Source: Siphonodentalium dalli
Lineage: Eukaryota; Mollusca; Scaphopoda; Gadilida; Siphonodentaliidae
Direction: 5' to 3'
Length of the DNA stretch: 64,000 nt
NCBI GenBank assembly: GCA_032622095.1
Contig: CP136066.1
Span: forward strand, 203,320,978-203,384,977
Shown: positions 11,551 through 23,339 of the stretch, piece by piece
Numbering within the stretch: position 1 is the first letter of the stretch
Layout of the letters: each line of letters begins with the position of its first letter
Program-made: the position numbers and the translations under genes
The notes under the pieces: model-generated
Seen by the model: the letters and a program-made list of their open reading frames with translations, nothing else
Database searches by the model: none
Told to the model about the DNA's origin: nothing

Positions 11551-12369
11551 GTTTTTTGCCATAATCACCATTCCGCGCACAGTAACCAAGCATGGAAGAT
11601 TACTTGAGAAATGACTTATGAATAAAATAGCAAGCAGAAATAATAAAATCAAAATATACTAAATCAATCGATGGCTCAACGCTTTTCGTGTGCACCGTTA
11701 AAAGACACGACGATTGCCATCTGAACAACACGAGACCCTGTGCGAAACAGTCATATCCCGTTGCAGATTGAAGTCTCGCGTGAAATCACTGGTAACGAGA
11801 ATATGAAACTCAATTCCGCTCCGCTTCTTTAGTCGCCGGCACAGCACGTCCGTATTGTTTATAGCGCATTAAATTCTCCATCAAACAAAAAAAAAAACTA
11901 TCATATTTTCAACCAGAAACTAGGTCATCATATTCTGAATATCTGTGCTCCCGCATTTGTAAAATCCGTTATATACGAATGGTATCATGTTATATACACA
12001 ACTTACTTGTTACGGAATGCTGCTATTTAAAGCATTACATTTTTATAATATATTTATCCATATTATGACCCCTTTTCTGGATGCCACTGCAGCAACACAC
12101 CACTATTAGTCGGGGAGCCAATAAGGTCCACCTTCACCCCCCCCCCCCCCCCGATGATTACAAATAACCTTATTTTTATTGTTCCCTATGGTATCCAGAT
12201 AAAGAATCCGGAATTCACCGAAAAATAAAGGTGGCCCTACTAGGTGCTAGAGCCATTTGAATATATTATGTACTTGATATATGTCAACACGGCTCAGGAC
12301 CAATTGTGAATATAATCAACATTTACCAAGCGAACAAAGTAACTTTGCATTAATCTGGATCATACATTT
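11551..12369. other. No gene recognised
   Basis: Contains poly-A near 11887 and poly-C at about 12138-12152. Nothing else identified. Confidence 0.35.
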
Positions 12370-14170
12370 TCTGAAACGGGAGGTCTGAAACCATGAATAC
12401 ATATTTAAACACTCCAACCTGATATCCTTTTATGAACTGGAATAACGTGTACTCCAATCCACTGTTGCCATAATTATATCACATTTATAATGTAATCATA
12501 TATATATAGGTGGCACCAATTAATTGTATAGTTATATAAGGCACAATAAATATGTCATTACTATTACTATTTAAAGCAGTAGTATAAATAAACAACGATA
12601 ATGCGATTATATTCATTGACCATTTTAATGGCCAACCTATTCTCCTCGTTAGGCACTTGGTTCTGGTGCACAACAGTGACATACTGAAACATAATATTCT
12701 CAGAGGCAACGGTTCCATCAACCAACTATATATAGGGCGCCCAATAGGCTCCTGCTATCAATTGAGACGATTCAGTGGCATCTCAACTTTGCTTGCAAAT
12801 ACCACAGCGGTCTATAAAAGACGTCACCCACTACAGTATTCGTTGAACAATAAATTGAGGCTCTACAAGTTATTAGCTGAACGAAAATTGTAGACAGGGA
12901 CTTGCTACCCGTATGCTATACATGTATATCATTCTGTTTCTAAACACGAAGCCTATTGTTGTTTGTCGTTACGACCGGCGTCTTCAAACCTCATACCAGC
13001 CTAACCCTTACCTATATATGCCCAAAACAACATATATATTACTACAAACTTATTCTTGACCATGTGAACCCCAAGAAATTCATCTAATAGTTGTCACCAA
13101 TTTTCCACTCAAATGACATCACTTGACATGCTTATTGAAATTGTACACAGTGATACCATTTACATGAAAATCTGGTTGACATTCATGGGATTGGTGTGGT
13201 TCATTATGGTTCACATTACAGTTGCAATATATCACTTATCAATATTAACAAACACACCACAGGAAGATCCAGTGAAGAGAATCGGCATATCGGCCATGGG
13301 TTATTCGATCTCTCCGTGGCGGTATCACGGAGTCGGCGGTTATGCCATTATATCAGCCATAGATAATTGCTGCCTCACTGCATTCTTAGAACTGGACCGT
13401 GATGAGTTATATGTTGATGTTGGAAGCTGTGTAAACTGATCATGGTCCACCCATCTGACTGATATATGCCATAACTGTATAACAAGCTCCGGTTGCAATT
13501 ATATGGATCCTTCTCGCCACGTTGATGCATCCACTTGATAGAAAATCATGGTTGGATTATTGGTGAGCGCAATCTAAACATTTCGCGGTATAACAATCGT
13601 GTATTGCGTCCACCAGTCACGCAATAGTTCTATCGATGCTCCGTTCACGATAGATCGCGCTCGGTTGCTCCCAACATCGTTCACCTGAGTTGCAAGTCGG
13701 CGTGGTAGTTGATGATAGCGACATGCTTAAATGCAACGGCGAGTGCCGATCTATGCCGATATAAACACACCGCGGACATTACATCCGTGGCTGCATGAGT
13801 TCTGAAGTCACATATCGATCATGAGTTCCCATGCCTGGGTTCCCATCGTCACATATCGATCGTGAGTTCCCATGCATGGGTTCCCATCGTCGCAACCCGA
13901 TTCGCGCAATTATACGGAACAATGGGGACTGGTGTGGCTGCTGTCAAATCATACGCCACCTTCCTAGACATGCCAATAAATGAATCCGATGGGCGTGTGC
14001 ATTGTTTGCCTGATAGTCTCACGTCATAATGGGAATCTATCTTCCGGACAGCATGATGAGCTTAAGGTTTCGCTAAGATGAAAAATGTTAACCCTCCCAA
14101 AGATCTCAGATCCATTACAGGTAATTGTTTTTAAAAGATTTGGTGTCATTAATTTGCATATATATATAAA
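12370..14170. repeat. Segmental duplication, unit 1
   Basis: Aligns in order with 14390-16985, e.g. ACCATGAATACATATTTAA at 12390/14402, AAGATCCAGTnAAGAGAAT at 13264/15343, GAGTTCTGAAGTCACATAT at 13798/16094 and CCCTCCCAAAGATCTCAGA at 14092/16390. It includes an internal 41-bp direct repeat (ATCGATC...GAGTTCCCATGC, about 13817-13900). The best frame (13113-13439) is only partly conserved in unit 2 and has no recognised domain, so I do not call a gene. Confidence 0.8.
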
Positions 14171-14389
14171 GTTGACATCATTCTAAACTACTGATATGTA
14201 TTTAATTTGTATTACCAAATAAACATTAATACAGATGAATGCGAAACCGAACGCTCCTTAACTTCTCAATGACTATACATGTGTGCCTCTGTAATAGAGC
14301 TGGAGGGGACAGGTTACTATATACGTTTTCAGATTTGTCTCCGCGAACTACGCAACATTGCATTAAGATGGACCTTTCTTTTTCTAAAA

Positions 14390-16985
14390 CATGAGATCAG
14401 AAACCATGAATACATATTTAACCATTCAAACCTGATATCCTTTTCTGAACTGTACTACCATGTCTCTTTACTGTCTTATCATGAGGGGAAATCAACAGGG
14501 GGATCTTAACGTGTACTCCAATCCCGTTTCCAGATCACATTTGTATTGTACCATATATACATATGGTTCTAAATTAATTGTATAATGATGGCACAATAAC
14601 TATGTTGTTACTATTTAAAGCAATATAATAAATAAACGAAGAGAAAGTGATTATATTCATTGTCCACGTTAATGGTCAACCTATTATCTTAGAACAACGT
14701 TCGTTGGGCACTTGTTTCTAGTGCATAACAGTGATACCGTTGTCTCGGTCATAGGGAATTAACCATAATTTAAATATGGTAATATAAGTACTATGCTCAA
14801 TGGGAACGATTCCATCAACCAACTTGGGCGCCCAATGGGTCCTGCAATCAATTGAGACGCTTCAGTGGCATCCCAACTTTGTTTGCCAAAATCACAGGGG
14901 TCTCTAAAAGACGTCACCCACTATAGTATTCGTTGAGCAATAAATCGAGTTTCTATAAGTTATTAGCTGGACGAAAATTCGAGACAGGGAGTTTCTATCG
15001 GTATGCTATATCATGCGTGTTTCTAAACACGAGTAGCCTATACTAATTGTTGTTTGTCGTTGCGACCGGCCTCTGCAAACCTCACAATAGCCCAATCCTT
15101 ACATATTCCCGAAAACAACATATTACTACAAACTTATCCTTGACCATATGAACCCAAGAATTTTATCTTAAAAGTTGTCACTAATTTTCCCACTTAATGA
15201 TCTCGCTTGACATGATTATTGAAATTGTGCACAATGATACCATTTGCATGAAAATTTGGCTGTATTAATGAAATTGGTGTGGTTCATTGTGGTGCATGTT
15301 ACAGTTGCAATATATCCATCATGAATACGACCAATCACACCGCCAAAGATCCAGTAAAGAGAATAGGCATATCTGCCCTGGGTTATTTTATCACTCTATG
15401 GCGGTATCACGGAGTCGGCGGTTATGCCATTATATCAGTCATAGATTGTCTCACTGCATTCTTAGAACAGGGCCGTGATGATCGAGGTCTGTTGATGTTG
15501 GAAGTTGTAGAAACTGATGATGGGCCACCCATCTGACTGATATATATGCCATAACCGTCGCAAGCTCCGGTTGCAAGTGTATGGATCCTTCTCGCCACGT
15601 TGAATGATTCATTTGATAGAGAATCATGTTTGGATTATTCGTGAGCGCGATCTAAACATTTCGCGGTATATAGCAATCGATTGTTCACGATAGATCGCGC
15701 TCGGTTGCTCCCAGCATCGTTCACCTGAGTTGCAAGTCAGCATGCTGGTTGATGATAGCGACATGCTTAAATGCAACGACGAGTGCTGATCTATGCCGAG
15801 ATAAACACACCGCGGACTGTACTGTACTGAAGACCCCCCCCCCCTCACCATGTATAAGACCTGTCATCGACCATTAAGAACCAAAAATGAACTTAATAAT
15901 AACGAAAAGACCTCCATCACCCATGCACAGGACCCCACCCAAACACTTTTGAGTATTGTATACTTACAACGCATGCGTATACACAATTTATGTATTACTA
16001 TTTGTAAACGTATAATATGTCAATGCTCCAATGTCATACTTTGACCACATGAGTGACTAAATCAGTAACCTGACATAACATCCGTGACTGCATGAGTTCT
16101 GAAGTCACATATCGATCGTGAGTTCCCATGCCTGGGTTCCCATCGCCACATATCGATCACGAGTTCCCATGCATGGGTTCCCATCGTCGCAACCCGATTC
16201 GCGCGATTATATGGAACAATGGGGACTGGTGTGGCTGCTGTCAAATCATACGCCACCTTCCTAGACATGCCAATAAATGAATCCGTTGGGCGTGACCATT
16301 GTTTGCCTGATAGTCTCACGTCATAATGAGAATCTATCTTCCGGACACCATGTTGGACTTAAGGTTCCGCTAAGGTGAAAATTGTTAACCCTCCCAAAGA
16401 TCTCAGATCCACTACAGATACAGTTTTTGTCCCCCGACGTTCTGAAAGAAAAGGGGGACTACATAAACGGGCTTCGTCCGGCCGTTCGTTCGTACGTCCG
16501 TCATACTTTTGAGTACCATCATTGTGTAATCATCTCCTCCTACAGATGTCATCCCAGATATGCCATTTTCTACTTCAGAATATTGTTGCCCATATAATGA
16601 AGTTGTGCAACATGTATATAGATGACGGAAAAAATATTTTTTGATGGAGTTATTAACCCTTTTCGACTTCGAAAGTATCAACATTTTTTATAATTTTCTG
16701 TATGAGGGTAACTTCATGGTGTAATCAACTCCTCCTACAGTTTTGATCGTAGATATTTGAAACTTCCGAGTATTGTTACCCACATATTGGAGATGTGCAA
16801 CATGTATATAGAATGATGACGAAAAATATATTTTTTTACGGAATTATTGACCTTCGACTTAGAAATTTCAACATTTTTTTTAATTTCTTTAACAAAGCCG
16901 CGTCGACTTGCCATGTTGTCGGGGTCACTGTGGTCGGCTGACCTTTTATTTAATTTGGTGTAATTAATTTGCATATAAAAGTGTA
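14390..16985. repeat. Segmental duplication, unit 2 with insertions
   Basis: Tandem partner of 12370-14170. The offset grows from about 2,010 to 2,080 to 2,295 bp across the unit. One step is an insertion at about 15818-16067, between GCGGAC and ATAACATCCG, carrying poly-C at 15834-15844. A second is the dispersed repeat at about 16422-16945. Confidence 0.8.
16422..16945. repeat. Dispersed repeat with two 200-bp subunits, inserted in unit 2
   Basis: Two tandem subunits (about 16505-16700 and 16705-16890) share GTGTAATCA(T/A)CTCCTCCTAC, TGTGCAACATGTATATAGA and TTCAACATTTTTT-like blocks. The left edge has a (CGTTCGTACGTCCG)-type cluster. Absent from unit 1 at the matching place (about 14125). 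Confidence 0.65.
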
Positions 16986-17361
16986 GGATCTGTATGTCAG
17001 TCTGTCTGTTCGGATGTTCTTCCATACCCTAGACCTATTTCAACCTTTGGTGTGTTGACTCGGGGTACCCTGGCTGAGGTTATAACGGCGTTAGTTTTTC
17101 AAAATTTTGATTTAAAAAAATGTAATTAAATAAATAAACACAAATTAAAATAAGCTCACTACGGGCCTATTTCAGAATCAAATAAATGTGAATATTTAGG
17201 TTCAATATGGCATTGAGCCAATGTGCAGTTAATGACGATATGTTTGTGTCTCTTTAGTAGACGGAGATGGAAGTTTGCTGCAAAAACAAATCAATTTTAA
17301 GGACACCTGAGCAATGGTGGTATACATGCCGATGTTATCTACCCTTCCCGCTCATCGGAAA
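16986..17361. other. No gene recognised
   Basis: Nothing identified in this stretch. Confidence 0.3.
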
Positions 17362-18260
17362 GATGGATTACAGTGTCATTCCATTCATCATAGAAGAAAT
17401 GCCCTATATTTCAGCTAAAGAGCATTGTTATATTTCCATTAGAGGAAAAAAAATCCATTCTACAGTAGTACCTTACTTTGATCTTGGTTCTTGAGAATGC
17501 CTTAACCCTTTACCCAACAGAAGGGCCCTGTGCCAATGCATTCTCTTATATATGCGAGTCGACCATAGGTCGCCTCGCATATATAAGAGAATGCATTGGC
17601 TTAACACATTAAAAATTATAAAATTGTTAAAGAATGTAAGAAAAAATGGTAAAAAGTGTTAAAAAAAGATTTTTTTTAGGCCAATGCATTCTCTTATATA
17701 TGCGAGGCGACCTATGGTCGACTCGCATATATAAGAGAATGCATTGGCACAGGGTATAACTGTAACTATCACAATGTGGTCAAGGAGCCGGTTCCAATGA
17801 TACCCATATTTGTATGGTTCTATTGAGACAGACCGAAGATATTTTAGGCTGTTGAAGCTTTATTTGGCCGGTTTTGGCCGGTTTGTTGGAGAATGCCTTA
17901 ATATGACGTTCATTATGCCTGCTCTCCAGCAAACGAACAAGAGGGATGCAGTGCCATTCCATTCATCATAGACGAAATGCTCAATATTTCAGCTAAAGAG
18001 CATTGTTATATTTGCATAAGACAACAAAATATCCATTCTGGGACCACAAATTAAGCATTCAACCAAATTTGGACAAATGTTTTCACAAAATTTATTTCGC
18101 CTTTCTTTATCCTTTTTTATGCTTAGTATGTTGTTTATAATGGGTAAATATACTTATTCCTGCTAAGAAGTATTGTGTTGCAATTATAGTTTGATGTTTG
18201 GCACTTTTTTTTCATAAATGTACTGGACTATTAGTAAGATTTTGGTCCTTGAGAATGCCT
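17362..18260. repeat. Direct repeat pair flanking a TTAA element
   Basis: 17362-17505 and 17950-18255 share CATTCCATTCATCATAGA, AATATTTCAGCTAAAGAGC and CTTGAGAATGCCTT in order. The TTAA element at 17506-17897 sits at the end of the first copy. Confidence 0.65.
17506..17897. mobile_element. TTAA-flanked two-hairpin MITE (copy A)
   Basis: Left end TTAACCCTTTACCCAACAG. It contains two palindromic modules of about 70 bp (GCCAATGCATTCTCTTATAT ... with apex GTCGACCATAGGTCGCC), the second being the reverse complement of the first. An internal arm carries GGCCGGTTTTGGCCGG. TTAA target and a CCC-starting terminus are typical of the piggyBac superfamily. The right terminus deviates: TTGG is followed by AGAATGCCTTAA instead of GTAAAGGGTTAA, matching the left flank (see findings). 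Confidence 0.75.
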
Positions 18261-18475
18261 TGTATTGGTGTATAATTCTGAAAAGTTTGCCAATACCCCT
18301 AAATAACTGAAAACGTTACCTTGTTGGAAGTCTTGACCATTGGTGCTACCGGGGCCCATGATCAAAGCACAATCGAAATCTTATGTCGACAGTATTGCAT
18401 ATCGAACAGGGTGTGTGTGTGTCTGTTATCAGGGACGCCGTTATTTAGAACATCTTTTTTAATAAGTCTTGTCAA

Positions 18476-18710
18476 TGAGTCACTGCCATATTGGATCCAT
18501 TCAGCTCCCATTCCACGGTTTAATTGCTACAGGTCAAAGTTCTAGAGGTGAATTCCATATATGGAGTTTTGAATATTCATGAACTCCATATATGAAGCTT
18601 GGGTATATTCATGAATTTCATATATGGAATGCACCTCCAGAACTTTGACCTGTAGCACTTAAACCGCGGAACGGGGACTGGATTATTTCAATATGGCCGC
18701 GACTCTGTGA
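18476..18710. repeat. Long imperfect palindrome
   Basis: GCTACAGGTCAAAGTTCT near 18528 is mirrored by AGAACTTTGACCTGTAGC near 18636. Outer blocks (CCATTCCACGGTTTAA / TTAAACCGCGGAACGG and TGCCATATTGG / CAATATGGCCGC) are mirrored too. The apex contains CCATATATGG palindromes. Foldback element or hairpin; no coding. Confidence 0.7.
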
Positions 18711-19655
18711 TCTCGCTTATTTCAGCCACCAAATAATAAAATAACAAAACGAGAAACTCATATGCAAGTAAATCTGCGATGGATCGTTTTGATATTTTGT
18801 CTACTAAGGCCAATAGCTTCTCAAACGTCGAGTGTTATGTTATAACAATATACGGCTACCAACTAGATGTTATAATGGAAATACTCAAGCCTTTCTATCC
18901 CACGAAAGGTCAGCCACGACTGATATCGATACCACACCAATGACTGGTTTCCCCATTAACCACCTGGTCATAGAGGGCGCTATACCAGAACCCATGCTGG
19001 TTGTCGACTGAGCGTGAAAATAAGTAGCGCGCCATATACTCCATCTGTCCTCGTGAAGACAGCAGAAACCAGGGGTCATGGCGACGCGCTGTGAATTAAG
19101 TGATGAAGACTCGGGCATCAATCCCATGCAAATGGACTGGGGGTATCAGATGGGTCCGCTTCATGGGCCACTTCCCTAATTATTCGTTTCGGTTCAACTA
19201 AGTTCCGGCTCGAGAATTCCCATGTAGTGAAAGGTATCCATCACAGCCTCTCGGCATCCCATGGCACACCAATTTCATGACAAATCACGAACTTCATTTG
19301 CATGTATGTAGTATTATATTATGTATGTTATTCGTTATTGCACTGACCCCCGGAGGAGGTGGGTGGTATATGGTTGATGGCTCATTTAGAATATTGTTTG
19401 GTATATATATTGATGGAATAATACATAGTGGAAGAAAATATGGGTTTCATCCAGATTTTCACCGGAGTTAGGAACCCTCTTGAGCTTTGAAAATAGGAAA
19501 ATGTTTCTTGCATATACAAATATTTGGCATTGGCCACTCTCTAACTGAGCATCGGGGAGGGGAGAGCATATGCCACGCTTTGCACTTTTTCATTTATTCT
19601 ATATATTTATTAAAGTATTATTATGTGGTTGACACGGACGAACGTTAGCGTATCA
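18711..19655. other. No gene recognised
   Basis: Mixed-composition DNA. Open frames at 18885-19127 (-) and 19277-19471 (+) have no recognisable motif. Confidence 0.35.
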
Positions 19656-19800
19656 ATGTTTGGTTGGTTTGGGTTGATCTGTTAGGATTACGATATATAT
19701 GTAATGTTTGGTTGGTTTGGGTTGATCTATTAGGATTACGGTATATGTAATGTTTGGTTGGTTTGGGTTGATCTATTAGGATTACGGTACGCAAAAGCAT
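19656..19800. repeat. 47-bp tandem repeat, 3 units
   Basis: TGTTTGGTTGGTTTGGGTTG followed by ATCTnTTAGGATTACG, three times at a 46-48 bp period. Confidence 0.85.
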
Positions 19801-20117
19801 ATCACAACGTTGTCAGTTATAATTTGAGGAAGAAATTGAGAATAATCGTGCTCAAAGTAGTTATTTTAACAAATATTATGTCCAAATTGACAACACTCAC
19901 CGCCATTCTTATATATTAATTAAATGCAGTGACTCTCGATGGCGAAATCATTTGCGTTTGTTTATCGTCGATTGTAAATATTTACAATTGAGCGTAGTTC
20001 ACATGATGTTTTCAATGGAGTGGTACGGTCGATTTGTTGGAAATGTTCGGCGATGTTAATAGAATGCTACATTCCTCCAGTTGCCTGAGTGCACACTAAA
20101 ACATAAAGGGTCAGGTT
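19801..20117. other. No gene recognised
   Basis: Nothing identified. Confidence 0.3.
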
Positions 20118-21037
20118 TCTACGAATCGGGCGGCTGGTTACTAAGAATCGGGCGGCTGGTTACGACGAATCGGGCGGCTGGTTACCACGAATCGGGCGGC
20201 TGGTTATTACGAATCGGGCGGCTGGTTACTACGAATCGGGCGGCTGGTTACTACGAATCGGGCGGCTGGTTACTACGAATCGGGCGGCTGGTTACCACGA
20301 ATCGGGCGGCTCGTTACTACGAATCGGGCGGCTGGTTACCACGAATCGGGCGGCTGGTTATTACGAATCGGGCGGCTGGTTATTACGAATCGGGCGGCTG
20401 GTTACTACGAATCGGGCGGCTGGTTACCACGAATCGGGCGGCTCGTTACTACGAATCGGGCGGCTGGTTACCACGAATCGGGCGACTCGTTACCACGAAT
20501 CGGGCGGCTCGTTACTACGAATCGGGCGGCTGGTTACCACGAATCAGGCGGCTGGTTATTACGAATCGGGCGGCTGGTTACTACGAATCGGGCGGCTTGT
20601 TCAGGTTGCTACGAATCGGACGGCTGGTTACTACGAATCGGGCGGCTGGTTACTATGAATCGGGCGGCTGGTTACTATTAATCGGGTGGCTGGTTACTAC
20701 GAATCGGGCGGCTGGTTACTATTAATCGGGCGGCTGGTTACTACGAATCAGAAGGCTGGTTACTACGAATAGGGCGGTTGGTGACTATTAATCGGACAGC
20801 TGGTTACCACGAATCGGGCGGCTGGTTACTATTAATCGGGCGGCTGGTTACTATTAATCGGGATGCTGGCTACTACGAATCAGAAGGCTGGTTACCACGA
20901 ATCGGGCGGCTGGTTACTACGAATCGAGCGGCTGGTTACTTCTAATCGAGCGGCTGGTTCATGTTTCTACGAATCGACTGGCTGGTTACTACGAATCGAG
21001 CGGCTGGTTCAGGTTACTACGAATCGGGCGGCTGGTT
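20118..21037. repeat. 22-bp GC-rich minisatellite, about 40 copies
   Basis: Unit TACGAATCGGGCGGCTGGTTAC-like, 22 bp. Copies grow more divergent to the right, with a few 26-32 bp units (extra TTCAGGT). Because 22 is not a multiple of 3, the same unit is read in three frames, none with a stop. This explains the 214-codon open frame at 20081-20725, which I do not consider a gene. Confidence 0.95.
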
Positions 21038-21797
21038 CGATTGGGGTAAGGACCAGTCTAATGTGCGAAATTCGGCAACAAATGTCTACGTTTCTACTTC
21101 ATGGAAGTAAAGTAAAAGTACATTTTAATAACATATTTTTGTCTCATAGTTGATATAATTTCTCTATAATAGTGGATGGCTCTCCAACTGTCGCATGTCG
21201 TTTTATCTGGTAAACTTTCTGTGACCATCATGTCTGTTTATTTGCGCGCGCTCAATGTCCCTTGTTGAATAGACTGATTACTGGTCCAAAACTGCAAACA
21301 TCTGAAAATTTAGTAACCTGACCCCATCCAGCCACACTAAATGTGCTCCAAGTGCCACGGCGACTTTACACCCCATCCATCATACACACTCAAACTACAT
21401 TCATTTCTTACATTTATTTATTACATGATCCTACCCTTATTCCATTAAATAAACCCATTCTATAAATTGTGATATTAAACGTTCGTTTAATAACAGGAAA
21501 TAGTGCCAGGTGACCTTTGACTTCCGGTTTATCGTCTGTTTACATTCCGTACGCTGTCTCAAAATACTATTGCTTCCAATATTTTTCCAACAATCTATAC
21601 TGACTGAAGAGTTTGAAAAATTATGTCATTAAATATAAGCCATTAAATACGACAGTCTTTATTTATCTGGGACTATTTTTTACGCGGTCAAACAACGTAT
21701 AGTTACATGAAACGTCATTGCATGCCTTATAGAAGCCGGTGTTAGTTTCGCGTCCCATTTGTTGATTTAAGTATGTTTTGGATAATGTAATAAATAG
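21038..21797. other. No gene recognised
   Basis: Nothing identified. Confidence 0.3.
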
Positions 21798-21944
21798 AAT
21801 CTACAACTCGTGCCCAGTTTAAAGCGGAATGTACAAAACTCGTCCAGTAAAGTAGGTCTAGACCTCGCCAAAGCCTCGATCCAGACCTAATTTACTGGAC
21901 TCGTTTTGTAAATTCCGCTCTAAACTGGGGACTCGTTGTAGATC
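21798..21944. repeat. Hairpin, about 70-bp stem
   Basis: ATCTACAAC(T)CG(TGC)CCAGTTTAAAGCGGAAT is mirrored by ATTCCGCTCTAAACTGGGG...GTTGTAGAT; GTCCAGTAAA/TTTACTGGAC and AGGTCTAGACC lie inside. Foldback element. Confidence 0.7.
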
Positions 21945-22040
21945 CTCTATATATAGCCTGTTCCTACTTAATTTCTATAAAGTCATGTTTCTAAATGGAA
22001 TCTGTCTTCTATCAGGATCTTCTACGGACTGCACAGAATG

Positions 22041-22293
22041 TTAACTCTTCCATCACAGGAGCTGCGCTGGTGCACCATTGAAGATCATGTGCCAGTGTAT
22101 TATCTTATATATGCGAGTCTCCAATTTGGGAACCTCGCATATGTAAGAGAATGTACTGGCGTATAAACACTGTCAAGGTAAATGTTGCTAGGCCAATGTA
22201 TTCTCTTATATATGTGAGGCATCCTATATATAGGAGAATGCATTGGCACATGGTTTTCGCATAATTTCAGGATGATCCAGGTCATGTAAGGGT
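22041..22293. mobile_element. TTAA/CCCTT hairpin element (family 2)
   Basis: Left TTAACTCTTCCATCACAGGAG and right CCAGGTCATGTAAGGGT. Between them are two palindromic modules (about 22090-22160 and 22190-22245). Same terminal pattern as 33811-34094. Confidence 0.55.
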
Positions 22294-22407
22294 CAGGTAT
22301 TGACTTCTGGAAGGTTTTGACGTTTTGTGAGACTCCCGAGAACCTCAAAATATCCCTAATTATAAAGAGCGTTGACCCATTCATTGTCCGAATGCATGAC
22401 ATATTAA

Positions 22408-22787
22408 CCCTTTACCCAACAAAACCGTCAAATAAAGCTTCAACAGCCTAAAATATCTTCGGTCTGTCTCAATAGAACCATACAAATATGGATATCATTG
22501 GAACCGGCTCGTTAAACAAAGTGATAGTTACAGTTATGCCCTGTGCCAATGCATTCTCTTATATATGCGAGTCGACCATAGGTCGCCTCGCATATATAAG
22601 AGAATGCATTGGCTTTAAAAAAATTCTTTTTTAACACTTTTTACCATTTTTTCTTACATTCTTTAACAATTTTATAATTTTTAATGTGTTAAGCCAATGC
22701 ATTCTCTTATATATGCGAGGCGACCTATGGTCGACTCGCATATATAAGAGAATGCATTGGCACAGGGCCCTTCTGTTGGGTAAAGGG
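22408..22787. mobile_element. TTAA-flanked two-hairpin MITE (copy B)
   Basis: Perfect ends: TTAA-CCCTTTACCCAACA at left (TTAA 22404-22407) and TGTTGGGTAAAGGG-TTAA at right (22788-22791). Two 70-bp palindromic modules in opposite orientation flank an AT-rich spacer. Opposite orientation to copy A. About 380 bp, non-coding, presumed mobilised in trans. Confidence 0.85.
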
Positions 22788-22791
22788 TTAA

Positions 22792-23339
22792 AGAGCGTTA
22801 TTTGTTTTATTCCCATTATATACTACGGTCGATGGCCCTGTGTGTTGGTGCCTCTGTTTATTATGACCCCACCCCCGTGGATGTTCGGGGCAAGTACCAA
22901 TGCTCGTATAATTAAAAAGCCAAGCAATTGAAAATAACTTCCTCATTATTAAAAAAGTACTCATCTTTGCGACGATAACAACTTTTGATTTCGGGATTTC
23001 CTTTTCTGCCATTTCAAAGAATTTTGGCGGCGTTTTCTTCAATATTTTACTTTTGTATTGGTTATTGGAAGGAACAGACTTCATATGTAATTAAGACAGG
23101 GACTGTGTGATCATTTGGTCATCTAATCGGGGCTAGTCACCACGTTAGAGGAATGCACTGACATGCATTCACATCTTTGTCGTAAATATACCGGTGATGT
23201 GAGAAACCTGGATGCCAACACTTTATAGAAATGTTTAATTAGCGACTGGTGCATGGGTGATTTTCAGCATTGTGTCCTGGATATTTTTCCTGGCCCCATT
23301 GAAATATGTACGTAGACAGTATATACAGTTGTCGAATGC
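22792..23339. other. No gene recognised
   Basis: Nothing identified. Confidence 0.3.

Noticed and set aside
13113-15536. Paired frames 13113-13439 and 15279-15536 as a duplicated small gene
   Set aside because: They share a stretch only because the whole DNA segment is duplicated; starts, ends and frame are not preserved between copies.
20081-20725. 214-codon open frame with a periodic 22-residue peptide
   Set aside because: Produced by a 22-bp minisatellite lacking stops in every forward frame; the repeat period is not a multiple of three and no domain is present.
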